Source: Marinobacterium nitratireducens (GTDB taxonomy: Bacteria > Pseudomonadota > Gammaproteobacteria > Pseudomonadales > Balneatricaceae). From it: 64,000 bases of DNA. Both the position numbers and the translations under genes were made by a program. This document shows, piece by piece, positions 1 through 9,588 of this stretch. Every line of letters begins with the position of its first letter. Positions within the stretch are counted from its first letter, which is position 1. The notes below the pieces were generated by a model, which was given only the letters and a program-made list of their open reading frames with translations, was not told where the DNA came from and did no database searches. Where the stretch lies: the NCBI RefSeq assembly GCF_014645375.1, contig NZ_BMLT01000005.1:310001-374000 (forward strand), read 5' to 3'.

Positions 1-1566
1 GTCCGCCGTGCGCTGATCAGCGTCTCGGACAAGACCGGCATCGTCGAATTCGCCCGCGCACTGGCTGCGCGCGGTGTCGAAATCCTCTCCACCGGCGGCA
101 CCTTCAAGCTGCTGCGCGAGCAGAACATAGACGCGGTCGAAGTGTCCGACCACACCGGCTTCCCGGAAATGATGGACGGTCGGGTCAAGACCCTGCACCC
201 GAAGATCCACGGTGGCATCCTTGGCCGCCGCGGCACCGACGACGCGGTGATGAGCGAACACGGCATCGCGCCGATCGACATGGTCGTGGTCAATCTCTAC
301 CCCTTCGCCGCCACCATCGCCCGCCCCGACTGCGACCTGCCGCTGGCGATCGAGAATATCGATATCGGCGGCCCGACCATGGTCCGCTCTGCCGCCAAGA
401 ACCACAAGGACGTCGCCATCGTCGTCAACGCCAGCGACTATGACGCCATCCTCGCCGAACTCGAAGCCGGCAACGGTCTCAGCTACAGGACCCGCTTCGA
501 TCTGGCGGTCAAGGCGTTCGAACACACCGCCGCTTACGACGGCATGATCGCCAACTACCTCGGCACCATCGTCGACGGCAGCGAACAGCAGCCGGCCGAC
601 TTCCCGCGCACCTTCAACACCCAGTTCGTCAAGGCGCAGGAAATGCGCTACGGCGAGAACCCGCATCAGAAGGCGGCGTTCTACGTCGAGGCGAATCCGG
701 CCGAGGCCAGCATCGCCACCGCACGTCAGCTGCAGGGCAAGGAGCTGTCCTACAACAACGTCGCCGACACCGATGCGGCGCTGGAGTGCGTCAAGAGCTT
801 CACCAAGCCGGCCTGCGTCATCGTCAAGCACGCCAACCCGTGCGGCGTCGGCGTGAGCCCGGAAGGCGGCATCCGCCAGGCCTACGAACTGGCCTACGCC
901 ACCGACACCGAATCCGCCTTCGGCGGCATCATCGCCTTCAACCGCGAGCTGGACGGCGATACCGCCCGCGCCATCGTCGAGCGCCAGTTCGTCGAGGTGA
1001 TCATCGCGCCGCGCATCAGCGACGCCGCCCGCGAAGCGGTTTCCGCCAAGGCCAACGTGCGCCTGCTCGAATGCGGCGAGTGGCCGGCCGAACGTCACGC
1101 CGATCTCGACTACAAGCGCGTCAACGGCGGTCTGCTGGTGCAGAGCCGTGACATCGGCATGATCACCGAAGCCGATCTCAAGATCGTCACCCAGCGCGCG
1201 CCGACCGAGCAGGAAATCCACGACCTGATCTTCGCCTGGAAAGTGGCCAAGTTCGTCAAGTCCAACGCCATCGTCTACGCCAGGAACCGCCAGACCATCG
1301 GTGTCGGCGCCGGCCAGATGAGCCGCGTCAACTCGGCCCGCATCGCCGCCATCAAGGCCGAGCACGCCGGTCTCGAGGTCAAGGGCGCGGTAATGGCATC
1401 CGACGCCTTCTTCCCGTTCCGCGACGGTATCGACAACGCCGTCAAGGTCGGCATCTCCGCCGTCATCCAGCCGGGCGGCTCGATGCGCGATGAAGAGGTG
1501 ATCCAGGCCGCCGATGAAGCCGGCATCGCCATGGTCTTCACCGGCATGCGCCACTTCCGTCACTAA
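1..1566 (+). CDS. purH: Bifunctional AICAR formyltransferase / IMP cyclohydrolase (5' end cut off)
   Basis: PurH carries out the last two steps of IMP synthesis: formylation of AICAR with 10-formyl-THF, then ring closure. The frame is open from base 1 and begins at [13 protein letters not shown], the family's usual N-terminus, so only a few codons and the start lie outside the window. The IMP cyclohydrolase (MGS-like) domain is followed by the AICARFT domain, with KHANPCGVG and [12 protein letters not shown] typical of it, and the C-terminus GMRHFRH is canonical. purD follows 21 bases later, so the pair is probably one purine operon. Confidence 0.98.
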   Translation, partial: VRRALISVSDKTGIVEFARALAARGVEILSTGGTFKLLREQNIDAVEVSDHTGFPEMMDGRVKTLHPKIHGGILGRRGTDDAVMSEHGIAPIDMVVVNLYPFAATIARPDCDLPLAIENIDIGGPTMVRSAAKNHKDVAIVVNASDYDAILAELEAGNGLSYRTRFDLAVKAFEHTAAYDGMIANYLGTIVDGSEQQPADFPRTFNTQFVKAQEMRYGENPHQKAAFYVEANPAEASIATARQLQGKELSYNNVADTDAALECVKSFTKPACVIVKHANPCGVGVSPEGGIRQAYELAYATDTESAFGGIIAFNRELDGDTARAIVERQFVEVIIAPRISDAAREAVSAKANVRLLECGEWPAERHADLDYKRVNGGLLVQSRDIGMITEADLKIVTQRAPTEQEIHDLIFAWKVAKFVKSNAIVYARNRQTIGVGAGQMSRVNSARIAAIKAEHAGLEVKGAVMASDAFFPFRDGIDNAVKVGISAVIQPGGSMRDEEVIQAADEAGIAMVFTGMRHFRH

Positions 1567-1587
1567 GCGGAACCGTAGGAGAAACTG

Positions 1588-2877
1588 ATGAAAGTACTGG
1601 TTATCGGATCCGGCGGACGCGAGCACGCCCTGGCCTGGTCCGCAGCCCGTGACGCGGCGGTCGAAAAGGTCTTCGTCGCGCCGGGCAACGCCGCCACCGC
1701 GACCGAAGCGAAGCTGGAAAACGTCGCCATCGACGTGCTCGACCTCGACGCTCTGGTGAACTTCGCCCGCGACAACGCCATCGACCTGACCATCGTCGGC
1801 CCCGAAGCGCCGCTGGTCGCCGGTGTCGTCGACCGTTTCCGCGAAGCCGGTCTGCCGATCTTCGGCCCGACCGCGGCGGCCGCCCAGCTGGAAGGCTCCA
1901 AGGCCTTCACCAAGGATTTCCTGGCGCGTCACGCCATCCCCACCGCCGAATACCAAAACTTCACCGAGATCGATCCGGCCATCGCCTACGTGCGCGAGAA
2001 GGGCGCGCCGATCGTGATCAAGGCCGACGGCCTGGCCGCCGGCAAGGGCGTGATCGTGGCGATGACGCTTGAGGAAGCGGAAGCGGCCATTCGCGACATG
2101 CTCGCGGGCAACGCCTTCGGCGACGCCGGCAGCCGCGTCGTGGTCGAGGAGTTCCTCGACGGCGAGGAAGCGTCCTTCATCGTGATGGTCGACGGCGAGC
2201 ACGTGCTGGCGATGGCGACCAGCCAGGACCACAAGCGCGTCGGCGACGGCGACACCGGCCCCAACACCGGCGGCATGGGCGCCTACTCCCCCGCTCCGGT
2301 GGTCACGCCCGACATCCACCAGCGCGTGATGAACGAAGTCATCATGCCGACGGTGCGCGGCATGGCCAGCGAAGGCAACGAGTACACCGGTTTCCTTTAC
2401 GCCGGCCTGATGATCATGGCCGACGGCACCCCCAAGGTGATCGAGTACAACTGCCGCTTCGGCGATCCGGAAACCCAGCCGATCATGCTGCGCCTCAAGT
2501 CGAGCCTGGTCGAACTGTGCCAGGCCGCGATCGAGCGTCGTCTCGACCAGGTCAGTGCCGACTGGGATCCGCGTCCATCCGTCGGCGTGGTCATGGCGGC
2601 CGGCGGCTATCCGGGCGACTACGCCAAGGGCGATGTGATCAGCGAGCCTGCCGAAACCCCGGCCGACAGCAAGATCTTCCACGCCGGCACCAGGCTGGTC
2701 GACGGCCAGGTGGTCACCGCCGGCGGTCGCGTGCTCTGCGTCACCGCGCTCGGCGACAGCGTCACCGAAGCCCAGCGCCGCGCCTACGAACTGGTCGGGC
2801 AGGTCAGCTGGAACGGCGCCTTCTACCGTACCGATATCGCCTATCGGGCCATTGCACGGGAAAAAGCCGAGGCTTAA
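1588..2877 (+). CDS. purD: Phosphoribosylamine--glycine ligase
   Basis: PurD is the ATP-grasp ligase that makes GAR from phosphoribosylamine, glycine and ATP in purine synthesis. The protein is 429 aa, normal for the family. It opens with [17 protein letters not shown], the signature of the N domain. The ATP-grasp core shows [24 protein letters not shown], and the metal-binding region [20 protein letters not shown] ribosome site sits just before the ATG. It follows purH closely, as in many gammaproteobacteria. Confidence 0.98.
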   Translation: MKVLVIGSGGREHALAWSAARDAAVEKVFVAPGNAATATEAKLENVAIDVLDLDALVNFARDNAIDLTIVGPEAPLVAGVVDRFREAGLPIFGPTAAAAQLEGSKAFTKDFLARHAIPTAEYQNFTEIDPAIAYVREKGAPIVIKADGLAAGKGVIVAMTLEEAEAAIRDMLAGNAFGDAGSRVVVEEFLDGEEASFIVMVDGEHVLAMATSQDHKRVGDGDTGPNTGGMGAYSPAPVVTPDIHQRVMNEVIMPTVRGMASEGNEYTGFLYAGLMIMADGTPKVIEYNCRFGDPETQPIMLRLKSSLVELCQAAIERRLDQVSADWDPRPSVGVVMAAGGYPGDYAKGDVISEPAETPADSKIFHAGTRLVDGQVVTAGGRVLCVTALGDSVTEAQRRAYELVGQVSWNGAFYRTDIAYRAIAREKAEA

Positions 2878-2891
2878 GCGCTCCACCAACC

Positions 2892-2984
2892 GTGGGAGCG
2901 GCGCCCCGCCGCGAAGCTTTTTGCACAGGGTGCCAGATTATTCGCGGCGAGGAAGTGCCCGTAAGTTTGGGTGCGCCGCTCCCA
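2892..2984. repeat. REP-like inverted pair (family A) downstream of purD
   Basis: The stretch starts GTGGGAGCGGCGCCCCGC and ends with the inverted form GCGCCGCTCCCAC, so two REP-like units face each other. The unit matches those at 27766-27789, 31609-31855 and 58933-58974, and resembles the GTGGGAGCGG... REPs I know from Pseudomonas. The right half shares the GCGCACCC...GGGCACTTCC core with the copy after pilB. Confidence 0.8.
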
Positions 2985-3021
2985 CGCTCAGTCTTCCAAT
3001 GATTGACAACCAAATTGCCAA

Positions 3022-3049
3022 CAGCCACCTTAGGGTGGCTGTTTTCATT
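3022..3049 (+). terminator. Rho-independent terminator-like hairpin just before the RhtB-type gene
   Basis: CAGCCACC and GGGTGGCTG pair around a 3-base loop and are followed by TTTTCATTT. It could end the purHD transcript. It lies only a couple of bases before the GAGG ribosome site of the next gene, so it could also act as an attenuator for that gene. Confidence 0.7.
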
Positions 3050-3065
3050 TCGAGGGAATAACCCC

Positions 3066-3683
3066 ATGACCCTGAGTATCTGGCTGACCCTGCTGGCAGC
3101 CGCCACCCTGATCAGTCTGTCCCCCGGCGCGGGCGCGGTGACGGCCATGAGCTACGGCCTCAGCCAGGGCGTACGCCGTGCCCAGCCCGCGATTCTCGGC
3201 CTGATCAGCGGCTACGGCACCCAGATCGTCGTGGTCGGTGTCGGCCTCGGCAGCCTGGTCGCCGCCTCGGTGACGCTGTTTACCGTCATCAAATGGATCG
3301 GGGTCGGCTACCTGGTCTGGCTCGGCATCCAGAAGTGGCGCGAAAAGGGCGACTTCCAGCTCGGCGAGGCCAAACCGGTACACTGGCGCCGCGCCTATCT
3401 GCAGAGCCTGCTGATCAATATCACCAACCCCAAGGGTCTGGTGTTCCTGGTGGCGCTCATTCCGCAGTTCCTCGATCCGCACGCCCCCCAGGCGCCGCAG
3501 CTGCTGATTATCGGTACCACCCTGGTGGCGGTGGACTGGTGCGTGATGACCGGCTACAGCCTGCTGGCTTCGCGTCTGCGCGCCTGGATGCGCGACGCCC
3601 GCGCCCGCCGCGCGCAGAACCGGGTCACCGGCAGCGCCCTGATCGGCGCGGGGCTGGTGCTGTCCGGTGCGCAGCACGCCTGA
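3066..3683 (+). CDS. LysE/RhtB-family amino acid or homoserine (lactone) exporter
   Basis: This is a 205-aa inner-membrane exporter of the RhtB/LysE superfamily. The N-terminus MTLSIWLTLLAAATLISLSPGAGAV carries the family's SPGAGA motif in the first helix, and about six hydrophobic segments follow, including NPKGLVFLVALIPQF. The ATG at 3066 is preferred over an in-frame ATG at 3003 because it has a GAGGGAAT ribosome site and matches family starts. The substrate is uncertain; RhtB relatives export homoserine, homoserine lactone or threonine. A terminator-like hairpin directly precedes it. Confidence 0.88.
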   Translation: MTLSIWLTLLAAATLISLSPGAGAVTAMSYGLSQGVRRAQPAILGLISGYGTQIVVVGVGLGSLVAASVTLFTVIKWIGVGYLVWLGIQKWREKGDFQLGEAKPVHWRRAYLQSLLINITNPKGLVFLVALIPQFLDPHAPQAPQLLIIGTTLVAVDWCVMTGYSLLASRLRAWMRDARARRAQNRVTGSALIGAGLVLSGAQHA

Positions 3684-3741
3684 ACTTTTGTACAATCGGG
3701 GCTTTGCGAAAGATCGACAAGCCGACAGGGATGTAATCGCA

Positions 3742-4782
3742 ATGTTGACCGCGGTACGAAGCTCGCTTTCCATACTTCTGGCCCTTACGCTCGCCGCCTG
3801 CAGCAGCGATGCGCGGCGTGACGAGGTTCCAGCGCCGCAGTCTCCGTACTGCCTGCGCGGCGGCAGCGACGACGTCTACAGCTGCGACGAGGCCAGCCGG
3901 GAACCGCTCGACAGCACCGGGCAGCAACCGGACTACGCCCGGGCCGATCTGGATGCACGGCTGGCTGAAATCAAGAGCTGGCTACGCAGCGAAAAAGCCG
4001 CGCTGCAGAGCCAGCCGGGCAACGGCGACGAGTCGGACGTACGCCTGCCTCCCCCCACCCCGGAGCCGGCTCCCGCGACCGAGAAGGTCGCGCCACCGCT
4101 GCCGAGCCTGCTGCCCGATACGCCCTACCGCGAGGCGCTGGCGAAAGCCGCCGAACTGGAGCGACGGGGCTACCCGGAGCACGCCCGACAGCTGCTGCGC
4201 CAGCTCAGCCAGCAGTATCCGCGCCGCCCCGAGGCCTACAACAATCTCGGCGTGATGCTCGCCGCCAACGGCCAGTACAGCGAGGCCATCGAGCAGCTGC
4301 AGCTCGCGCTGGCAACCCACCCCCACTATGCCCGCATTCACGAAAACCTGCGCGACCTCTACGGCGCCATTGCCGACAGCACCTACACCGACGCAATGGG
4401 CATGCGCCGCCGCAGGGCGCCGCCGCAACTGCAGACCCTGGATGCAGCGCAGGACGCCGGGGACGACGACAGCATCGCCGCCCGCGTCGGCGCCCAGATC
4501 GAACTCTGGGCCGAGGCGCCCGGCTATACGCCCGAGCAGCAGGCATCGCTGTACCTGCCCGGATACCGCCCCGACGACGAAACCAGCCACCGCCTCTGGC
4601 TGGAGTCGCTGGCGCAGGACGACCGTACCTTCCGGCTGCAGGAATACGAGCTGGCGATCATGAGTCCCGACTGGATCGAGGTACGGGTGAGCGCCACCCG
4701 GCCCGGTTCCGACAAGCCCGAGCAGCATGTCCTGACGCTGGTGCGAAACGGCAGTCGCTGGCTTATCAGCTCCGAACGATAA
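3742..4782 (+). CDS. TPR-containing lipoprotein
   Basis: The 346-aa product begins with a lipoprotein signal peptide whose lipobox LAAC puts the lipidated cysteine at residue 20. A charged, proline-rich stretch follows, then two or so TPR units around residues 130-200 (PEAYNNLGVMLAANGQYSEAI is typical). The C-terminal part resembles a small lumicrine-like fold with LTLVRNGSRWLISSE, as in periplasmic DUF/SnoaL-like tails, but I do not recognise a named family there. The ATG at 3742 is chosen because it starts the signal peptide. Probably an envelope protein acting as a protein-protein adaptor; the exact role is unknown. Confidence 0.75.
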   Translation: MLTAVRSSLSILLALTLAACSSDARRDEVPAPQSPYCLRGGSDDVYSCDEASREPLDSTGQQPDYARADLDARLAEIKSWLRSEKAALQSQPGNGDESDVRLPPPTPEPAPATEKVAPPLPSLLPDTPYREALAKAAELERRGYPEHARQLLRQLSQQYPRRPEAYNNLGVMLAANGQYSEAIEQLQLALATHPHYARIHENLRDLYGAIADSTYTDAMGMRRRRAPPQLQTLDAAQDAGDDDSIAARVGAQIELWAEAPGYTPEQQASLYLPGYRPDDETSHRLWLESLAQDDRTFRLQEYELAIMSPDWIEVRVSATRPGSDKPEQHVLTLVRNGSRWLISSER

Positions 4783-5103
4783 CTCTCCAGAACGCCCGTA
4801 CACCGGCCGGCCTTCGGGCCGCGCCAGCCCTCCCGCGCATCTTCTCCGACGCCGCTCCGGCCCGCCAACTCCCCGCGCCCGGTTCATTTCGCACTTGCAA
4901 AATCAAACACTTATTTTCGATTTCGCCCCTGAACTTTAGCAAAAGCTGTGCTATCCAAAAGGTACAGCAATCGCAAGTTGCGGACGGGCGCCATCGCATT
5001 TTGCGTCACCCATACCCCGGGTGACGAGCCGACGGCGCCGCGGGCTCACAAGGCCCGATTGACCAGGTGCAACGGGCACCCCAGGCATACGGAGGACCCC
5101 GTC
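4783..5103. other. Intergenic region before the branched-chain amino acid operon
   Basis: About 320 bases with no convincing gene. The 3' half contains an AT-rich stretch (about 4890-4975) that stands out in this GC-rich DNA and is the likely promoter region of the operon that follows. I could not assign clear -35/-10 boxes. A GGAGG ribosome site lies at about 5091, ahead of the ATG at 5104. Confidence 0.5.
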
Positions 5104-6162
5104 ATGTTCAGACAGCTGGAAAACGCAGGTCTGGCCGATCTTCATTTCGCATCCGATCCCGAAACCGGCCTCAGGGCCATTGTCGCCATCCACTCCACCA
5201 AGCGCGGCCCCGCCATCGGCGGCTGTCGCTTCATCGAATATGCCTCCGACGACGAGGCCATCACCGACGCCATACGGCTGGCCCGCGGCATGAGTTACAA
5301 AGCGGCACTGGCGGACCTGCCCCACGGTGGCGGCAAGGCGGTGGTACTCAAGCCTGCGGGGAATTTCGACCGCAGTGCGCTGATGCAGAGCTTCGGCCGC
5401 TTCGTCGACAGCCTCGGCGGTCGCTACATCACGGCAATGGACAGCGGTACCCAGGTGACCGATATGGACGCCATCGCCACCCAGACCCGCTGGGTGAGCT
5501 GCACCAGCCAGGCCGGCGATCCCTCGCCCTACACCGCTCAGGGCGTGTTCGAGGGCATCTGCGCCGCCGTGCACCACCGTCTCGAGCGCGACCGTCTGAC
5601 CGGCGTCAGGATTGCGCTGCAGGGGCTCGGTCATGTCGGCCTTGCACTGGCGCGGCAGCTTCATGCCGCCGGCGCGCAGCTGCTGGTCAGCGACCTCGAC
5701 CGGACCCGGGTCGGCCAGGCGGTGCAGGCCTTCGGCGCCCGCGCCCTGGCGCCGGAAGAGATCTATGCAGCTCCGGCCGATGTTTTCTGCCCCTGCGGCC
5801 TCGGTGCGATCATCAACGATGACAGCATCGCGCAGCTCAACTGCGCCATCGTCGCCGGCTCCGCCAACAACCAGCTGGCGGAGGCACGACACGGCGAGCT
5901 GCTGCGCCAACGCGGCATCCTCTACGCCCCCGACTACCTGATCAATGCCGGCGGTCTGATCTTCGTTGCACTGCACCATGCCGGGGCCCCGGCCAGCGCC
6001 ATTGCCGCCAAGGTCCAGGGTATCGGCAACCAGCTGACCGCACTGTTCGAGCAGGCCGACCGGGAGGGCCGGCCCACCAGCGAAGTCGCCGACAGCCGTG
6101 CCGAAGCGATTATCGCCCGGGCCGGCCGTCATGCCGGCCAGCACCCTCTCGAGACCCTGTGA
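5104..6162 (+). CDS. Leucine/valine (Glu/Leu/Phe/Val family) dehydrogenase
   Basis: This NAD-dependent amino acid dehydrogenase should oxidatively deaminate branched-chain amino acids to 2-oxoacids. The 352-aa protein has the active-site region GMSYKAALADLPHGGGK (Lys66 and Lys78) and a Rossmann GLGHVG at residues 174-179. The ATG at 5104 has a GGAGG site and matches family N-termini; the frame is open further upstream without a better start. Its place directly ahead of E1-alpha, E1-beta and E2 indicates that it feeds 2-oxoacids to that complex. Leucine versus valine preference cannot be read from sequence. Confidence 0.92.
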   Translation: MFRQLENAGLADLHFASDPETGLRAIVAIHSTKRGPAIGGCRFIEYASDDEAITDAIRLARGMSYKAALADLPHGGGKAVVLKPAGNFDRSALMQSFGRFVDSLGGRYITAMDSGTQVTDMDAIATQTRWVSCTSQAGDPSPYTAQGVFEGICAAVHHRLERDRLTGVRIALQGLGHVGLALARQLHAAGAQLLVSDLDRTRVGQAVQAFGARALAPEEIYAAPADVFCPCGLGAIINDDSIAQLNCAIVAGSANNQLAEARHGELLRQRGILYAPDYLINAGGLIFVALHHAGAPASAIAAKVQGIGNQLTALFEQADREGRPTSEVADSRAEAIIARAGRHAGQHPLETL

Positions 6163-6192
6163 ACGATCCGACCGCTACCGGAGGAAACGCAG

Positions 6193-7290
6193 ATGACGAC
6201 CATTGCCTACCAGGGAGAGATCCGCTTTTGCCGCTATCTCGATGCCGCCGGCCAACCGGTCGGCGAGCTGCCGGACTGGGCCGGGAAACCCGACACCCTG
6301 GTCGAGTACTACCGCCAGATGACCCTGGCGCGCCAGTTCGATACCAAGGCCATCGCGCTGCAGCGCACCGGACAGCTCGGCACCTACCCGTCGCTGCTCG
6401 GGGGCGAAGCCATCGATATACCCACCGCCAGCCTGATGGATGACGAGGACGTGCTGGTGCCCTACTACCGCAATCACGCCATGCAGGTGATGCGCGGCTG
6501 CGACTGGCGCGACGTACTGCTGTACTGGGGCGGCGACGAACGCGGCAGCGCCAGCCCGGCGCTGCGTCAGGACCTGCCCAACTGCGTGCCGATCGCGACC
6601 CAGTGCCTGCATGCCTGCGGCGTCGCGGCGGCCTTTCGCATCCGCGGTGAGAAACGCGTCGCCGTGACCCTGTGCGGCGATGGCGCCACCTCCAAGGGCG
6701 ACTTTCTCGAGGCGCTCAACGTCGCCGGCACCTGGCAACTGCCGCTGGTGTTCATCGTCAACAACAATCAGTGGGCGATTTCGGTACCGCGGGCGATGCA
6801 GTGCGGCGCGCCGACGCTGGCGCAGAAAGCGATCGGCGCGGGCATCCGCGGCGAGCAGGTCGACGGCAACGATGTCATCGCGGTGCATGAGGCGGTTGCG
6901 CTGGCCCTGGAGCGCGCCCGCGGTGGCAAGGGGCCTAGCCTGATCGAAGCCGTCAGCTATCGCCTGTCGGACCACACCACCGCCGACGATGCCACCCGCT
7001 ATCGCAGCAGCGACGAGCTCAGAGCCGGCTGGGAACACGAACCGGTCAAGCGGCTGCGCAACTTCCTGCACGGTCGCGGCTGGTGGAACGAGGAACAGGA
7101 GCAGGCCTGGCAGGCCGATATCAGCCGGCGCGTCCAGCAGGCCGTCGACGCCTATCTCGCCACCGCGCCCGACGATCCCGGCGCCATGTTCGACCACCTT
7201 TACGCCGAACTGCCCGCATCGCTCGAGGCGCAGCGCGAGCAGGTTCGCGCCCGGGCGGCTGCCCGGGCCGCACGGCGGGAACAGGACTGA
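6193..7290 (+). CDS. 2-oxoacid dehydrogenase E1 component, alpha subunit
   Basis: This is the thiamine-diphosphate-binding subunit of a branched-chain or pyruvate-type 2-oxoacid dehydrogenase (alpha2-beta2 E1). The 365-aa protein shows the ThDP motif GDGATSKGD (162-170) ending in NNN at 190-192. A strong GGAGGAAA site precedes the ATG, 30 bases after the dehydrogenase gene. The leucine/valine dehydrogenase neighbour favours branched-chain 2-oxoacids as substrate over pyruvate. Confidence 0.92.
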   Translation: MTTIAYQGEIRFCRYLDAAGQPVGELPDWAGKPDTLVEYYRQMTLARQFDTKAIALQRTGQLGTYPSLLGGEAIDIPTASLMDDEDVLVPYYRNHAMQVMRGCDWRDVLLYWGGDERGSASPALRQDLPNCVPIATQCLHACGVAAAFRIRGEKRVAVTLCGDGATSKGDFLEALNVAGTWQLPLVFIVNNNQWAISVPRAMQCGAPTLAQKAIGAGIRGEQVDGNDVIAVHEAVALALERARGGKGPSLIEAVSYRLSDHTTADDATRYRSSDELRAGWEHEPVKRLRNFLHGRGWWNEEQEQAWQADISRRVQQAVDAYLATAPDDPGAMFDHLYAELPASLEAQREQVRARAAARAARREQD

Positions 7291-7307
7291 GACAGGAGGA
7301 AAGCGGC

Positions 7308-8291
7308 ATGAGTCAGTCAATTACCCTCGTCGAAGCCGTCAACCTTGCACTGATGCACGAAATGGGCGCCGATGAGAATGTCGTTCTGCTGGGCGAGGAT
7401 GTTGGCGTCAATGGCGGCGTCTTCCGCGCCACCGTCGGCCTGCTGGAGCGGTTCGGCCCGCGCCGCGTCATGGATACGCCGCTGGCCGAGAACCTGATCG
7501 CCGGCCTCGCCGTCGGCATGGCCACCCAGGGCCTCAAACCGGTCGCGGAGATTCAGTTCATGGGCTTTATCTTCCCGGTCATGGAGCAGATCATCGGCCA
7601 CGCCGCGCGCATGCGCAATCGCACCCGCGGCCGGCTGAGCTGTCCGCTGGTGCTGCGCGCGCCTTTCGGCGGCGGCATCCATGCGCCGGAGCACCACTCC
7701 GAAAGCACCGAAGCACTGCTGGCGCAGATCCCGGGACTGCGGGTGGTCATACCCTCCTCGCCGGCGCGGGCCTACGGACTGCTGCTGGCGGCGATCCGCT
7801 CGCCGGACCCGGTGATCTTCCTCGAGCCCAAGCGCATCTACCGCGCCGTGAAGCAACCGGTCGAGGACAACGGCCAGGCCCTTCCCCTCGACACCTGCTT
7901 CACCCTGCGCGAAGGCAGCGACATCACCCTGATCAGCTGGGGCGCAATGGTGAAAGAAACCCTGGAAGCGGCCGATACGCTCGCAGGCGACGGCGTCAGC
8001 TGCGAAGTGATCGATGTCGCCACCCTTAACCTGCTGGACCGCGACACCCTGCTGGCATCGGTCAGCAAGACCGGCCGCGCCGTCATCATTCATGAAGCGC
8101 CACGCCACGGCGCCATGGGCGCAGAGATCGCCGCCACGCTGTCCGAACGCGGCCTGCTCGACCTGCAGGCCCCCATTGCCCGGGTGACCGGCTATGACAC
8201 GGTCATGCCGTATTACCGAATGGAAGACCATTACATGCCGCAGGCGAGTGACATTGTCGATGCCGCCCGCCAGACCCTGGAGTTCGCATGA
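7308..8291 (+). CDS. 2-oxoacid dehydrogenase E1 component, beta subunit
   Basis: The 327-aa E1-beta partner completes the thiamine-dependent decarboxylase. It has family sequences such as LLGEDVGVNGGVFRAT near the N-terminus and APFGGGIHAPEHHSES further on. The ATG at 7308 lies 17 bases after E1-alpha with an AGGAGG site. Its stop overlaps the E2 start as ATGA, which implies coupled translation of the complex subunits. Confidence 0.93.
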   Translation: MSQSITLVEAVNLALMHEMGADENVVLLGEDVGVNGGVFRATVGLLERFGPRRVMDTPLAENLIAGLAVGMATQGLKPVAEIQFMGFIFPVMEQIIGHAARMRNRTRGRLSCPLVLRAPFGGGIHAPEHHSESTEALLAQIPGLRVVIPSSPARAYGLLLAAIRSPDPVIFLEPKRIYRAVKQPVEDNGQALPLDTCFTLREGSDITLISWGAMVKETLEAADTLAGDGVSCEVIDVATLNLLDRDTLLASVSKTGRAVIIHEAPRHGAMGAEIAATLSERGLLDLQAPIARVTGYDTVMPYYRMEDHYMPQASDIVDAARQTLEFA

Positions 8292-9409
8292 AATATTTCA
8301 AGTTACCGGACCTGGGCGAAGGCCTGCCCGAGGCCGAAATCCTGGAATGGCACGTCAAGGAGGGCGACAGCGTCAAGACGGACCAGGTCGTCGTCTCCGT
8401 CGAAACCGCCAAGGCCATCATCGAGGTGCCCTCGCCCCAGGACGGCACCATAGCGCACCTTTTTGGTGCTCCCGGCGACACCATTCATACCGGCGAGCCG
8501 CTGATCGAGTTCGAGGGCGATGACGCCTCGGGCGATGCCGGCACCGTGGTCGGCTCGATTGCGCGCGCCCGCGACGACAGCAGCCGCGATGACTTCATCA
8601 TCGGCGCATCGCCGAGCACCCGCGCGCACCAGTCCGGCCGCGCCACGCCGGCTGTGCGCAGTCTGGCGCAGCGACTCGAGGTGGATATCGGCAGCATCAG
8701 CGGCAGCGGTCGCAACGGCCTGATCACCGTCGACGACGTCGAGCAGGCCGCCCGGATGAACCGCGACCTGGGCGCGCCAGAGCCGCTGCGCGGCGTGCGC
8801 AAACAGATGGCCCGCAATATGGCCGAGGCCCACGCCCAGGTGGTGCCGGTCACCCTGTTCGACGACGTCGACATCCACCACTGGCCGGAGGGCACCGACA
8901 TTACCATGCGCCTGGCACTGGCTATCGCCGTGGCCTGCGCGCGCGAGCCGTCACTCAATGCCCGGTTCGACGGTCAGCACCTGAACCGGCGCCTGCAGGA
9001 CAGCGTACACCTGGGTGTCGCCGTGGATACCGAGCAGGGGCTGTTCGTGCCGGTGCTGCGCGATATCGGCAATCGCGGCAGCGATGACCTGCGGGCCGGT
9101 CTCGACCGGATGCGGGCCGATGTCAGGGCCCGCACCATACCGCCGTCGGAGCTGCAGGGCGCCACCATCACCCTCAGCAACTTCGGTACCTTCTGCGGAC
9201 GCTATGCAACTCCGGTGGTGGTGCCCCCCCAGGTCGCCATCGTCGGCGCCGGCAAAATCCGCTGCGAACCGGTGTGGCTGGGCGACCACGTCGAAGGCCA
9301 CCGGCTACTGCCGCTGTCAGTGACTTTCGATCATCGCGCGGCCACCGGCGGTGAGGCGGCCCGATTTATGCAGGCCATTATCGAGACACTGGGGGCAAAC
9401 GCCTCCTGA
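8288..9409 (+). CDS. 2-oxoacid dehydrogenase E2 component (dihydrolipoamide acyltransferase)
   Basis: E2 transfers the acyl group from lipoate to CoA. The 373-aa protein has one N-terminal lipoyl domain with lipoylated Lys42 in ETAKA, a peripheral-subunit-binding domain around 118-152 (TPAVRSLAQRL, GSGRNGLITVDDV), and the catalytic domain. In the catalytic motif, normally HxxxDG, the sequence is DHRAATGG, so His349 is kept but the Asp position is Thr353. I believe this variant recurs in a subgroup of proteobacterial E2 proteins, but cannot check. No E3 gene follows, so lipoamide dehydrogenase must come from elsewhere. Confidence 0.92.
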   Translation: MKYFKLPDLGEGLPEAEILEWHVKEGDSVKTDQVVVSVETAKAIIEVPSPQDGTIAHLFGAPGDTIHTGEPLIEFEGDDASGDAGTVVGSIARARDDSSRDDFIIGASPSTRAHQSGRATPAVRSLAQRLEVDIGSISGSGRNGLITVDDVEQAARMNRDLGAPEPLRGVRKQMARNMAEAHAQVVPVTLFDDVDIHHWPEGTDITMRLALAIAVACAREPSLNARFDGQHLNRRLQDSVHLGVAVDTEQGLFVPVLRDIGNRGSDDLRAGLDRMRADVRARTIPPSELQGATITLSNFGTFCGRYATPVVVPPQVAIVGAGKIRCEPVWLGDHVEGHRLLPLSVTFDHRAATGGEAARFMQAIIETLGANAS

Positions 9410-9497
9410 ACTTGCTCCGGCGCATCGTATCAAAGGGTTGAAGAAAAACGGATTTCGCTTTTATCGGGCGGACCCGCATGAGCTCACCAAAGCTGGG

Positions 9498-9504
9498 CTA
9501 CACT
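9498..9504 (+). promoter_or_regulatory. Possible sigma-S/sigma-70 -10 box for prkA
   Basis: CTACACT, 84 bases before the prkA ATG, resembles the CTATACT -10 preferred by sigma-S. In E. coli the homologous yeaGH operon is sigma-S dependent. No good -35 box is visible, which is tolerated by sigma-S. Weak evidence. Confidence 0.3.
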
Positions 9505-9588
9505 TGAAACAAAGGAGGGCACTCGGGACCGAACGGAGCTGTAAAAACCTTGCCAATCAAGTGGTAATGAGACAGGAAGGTAGCCAAT

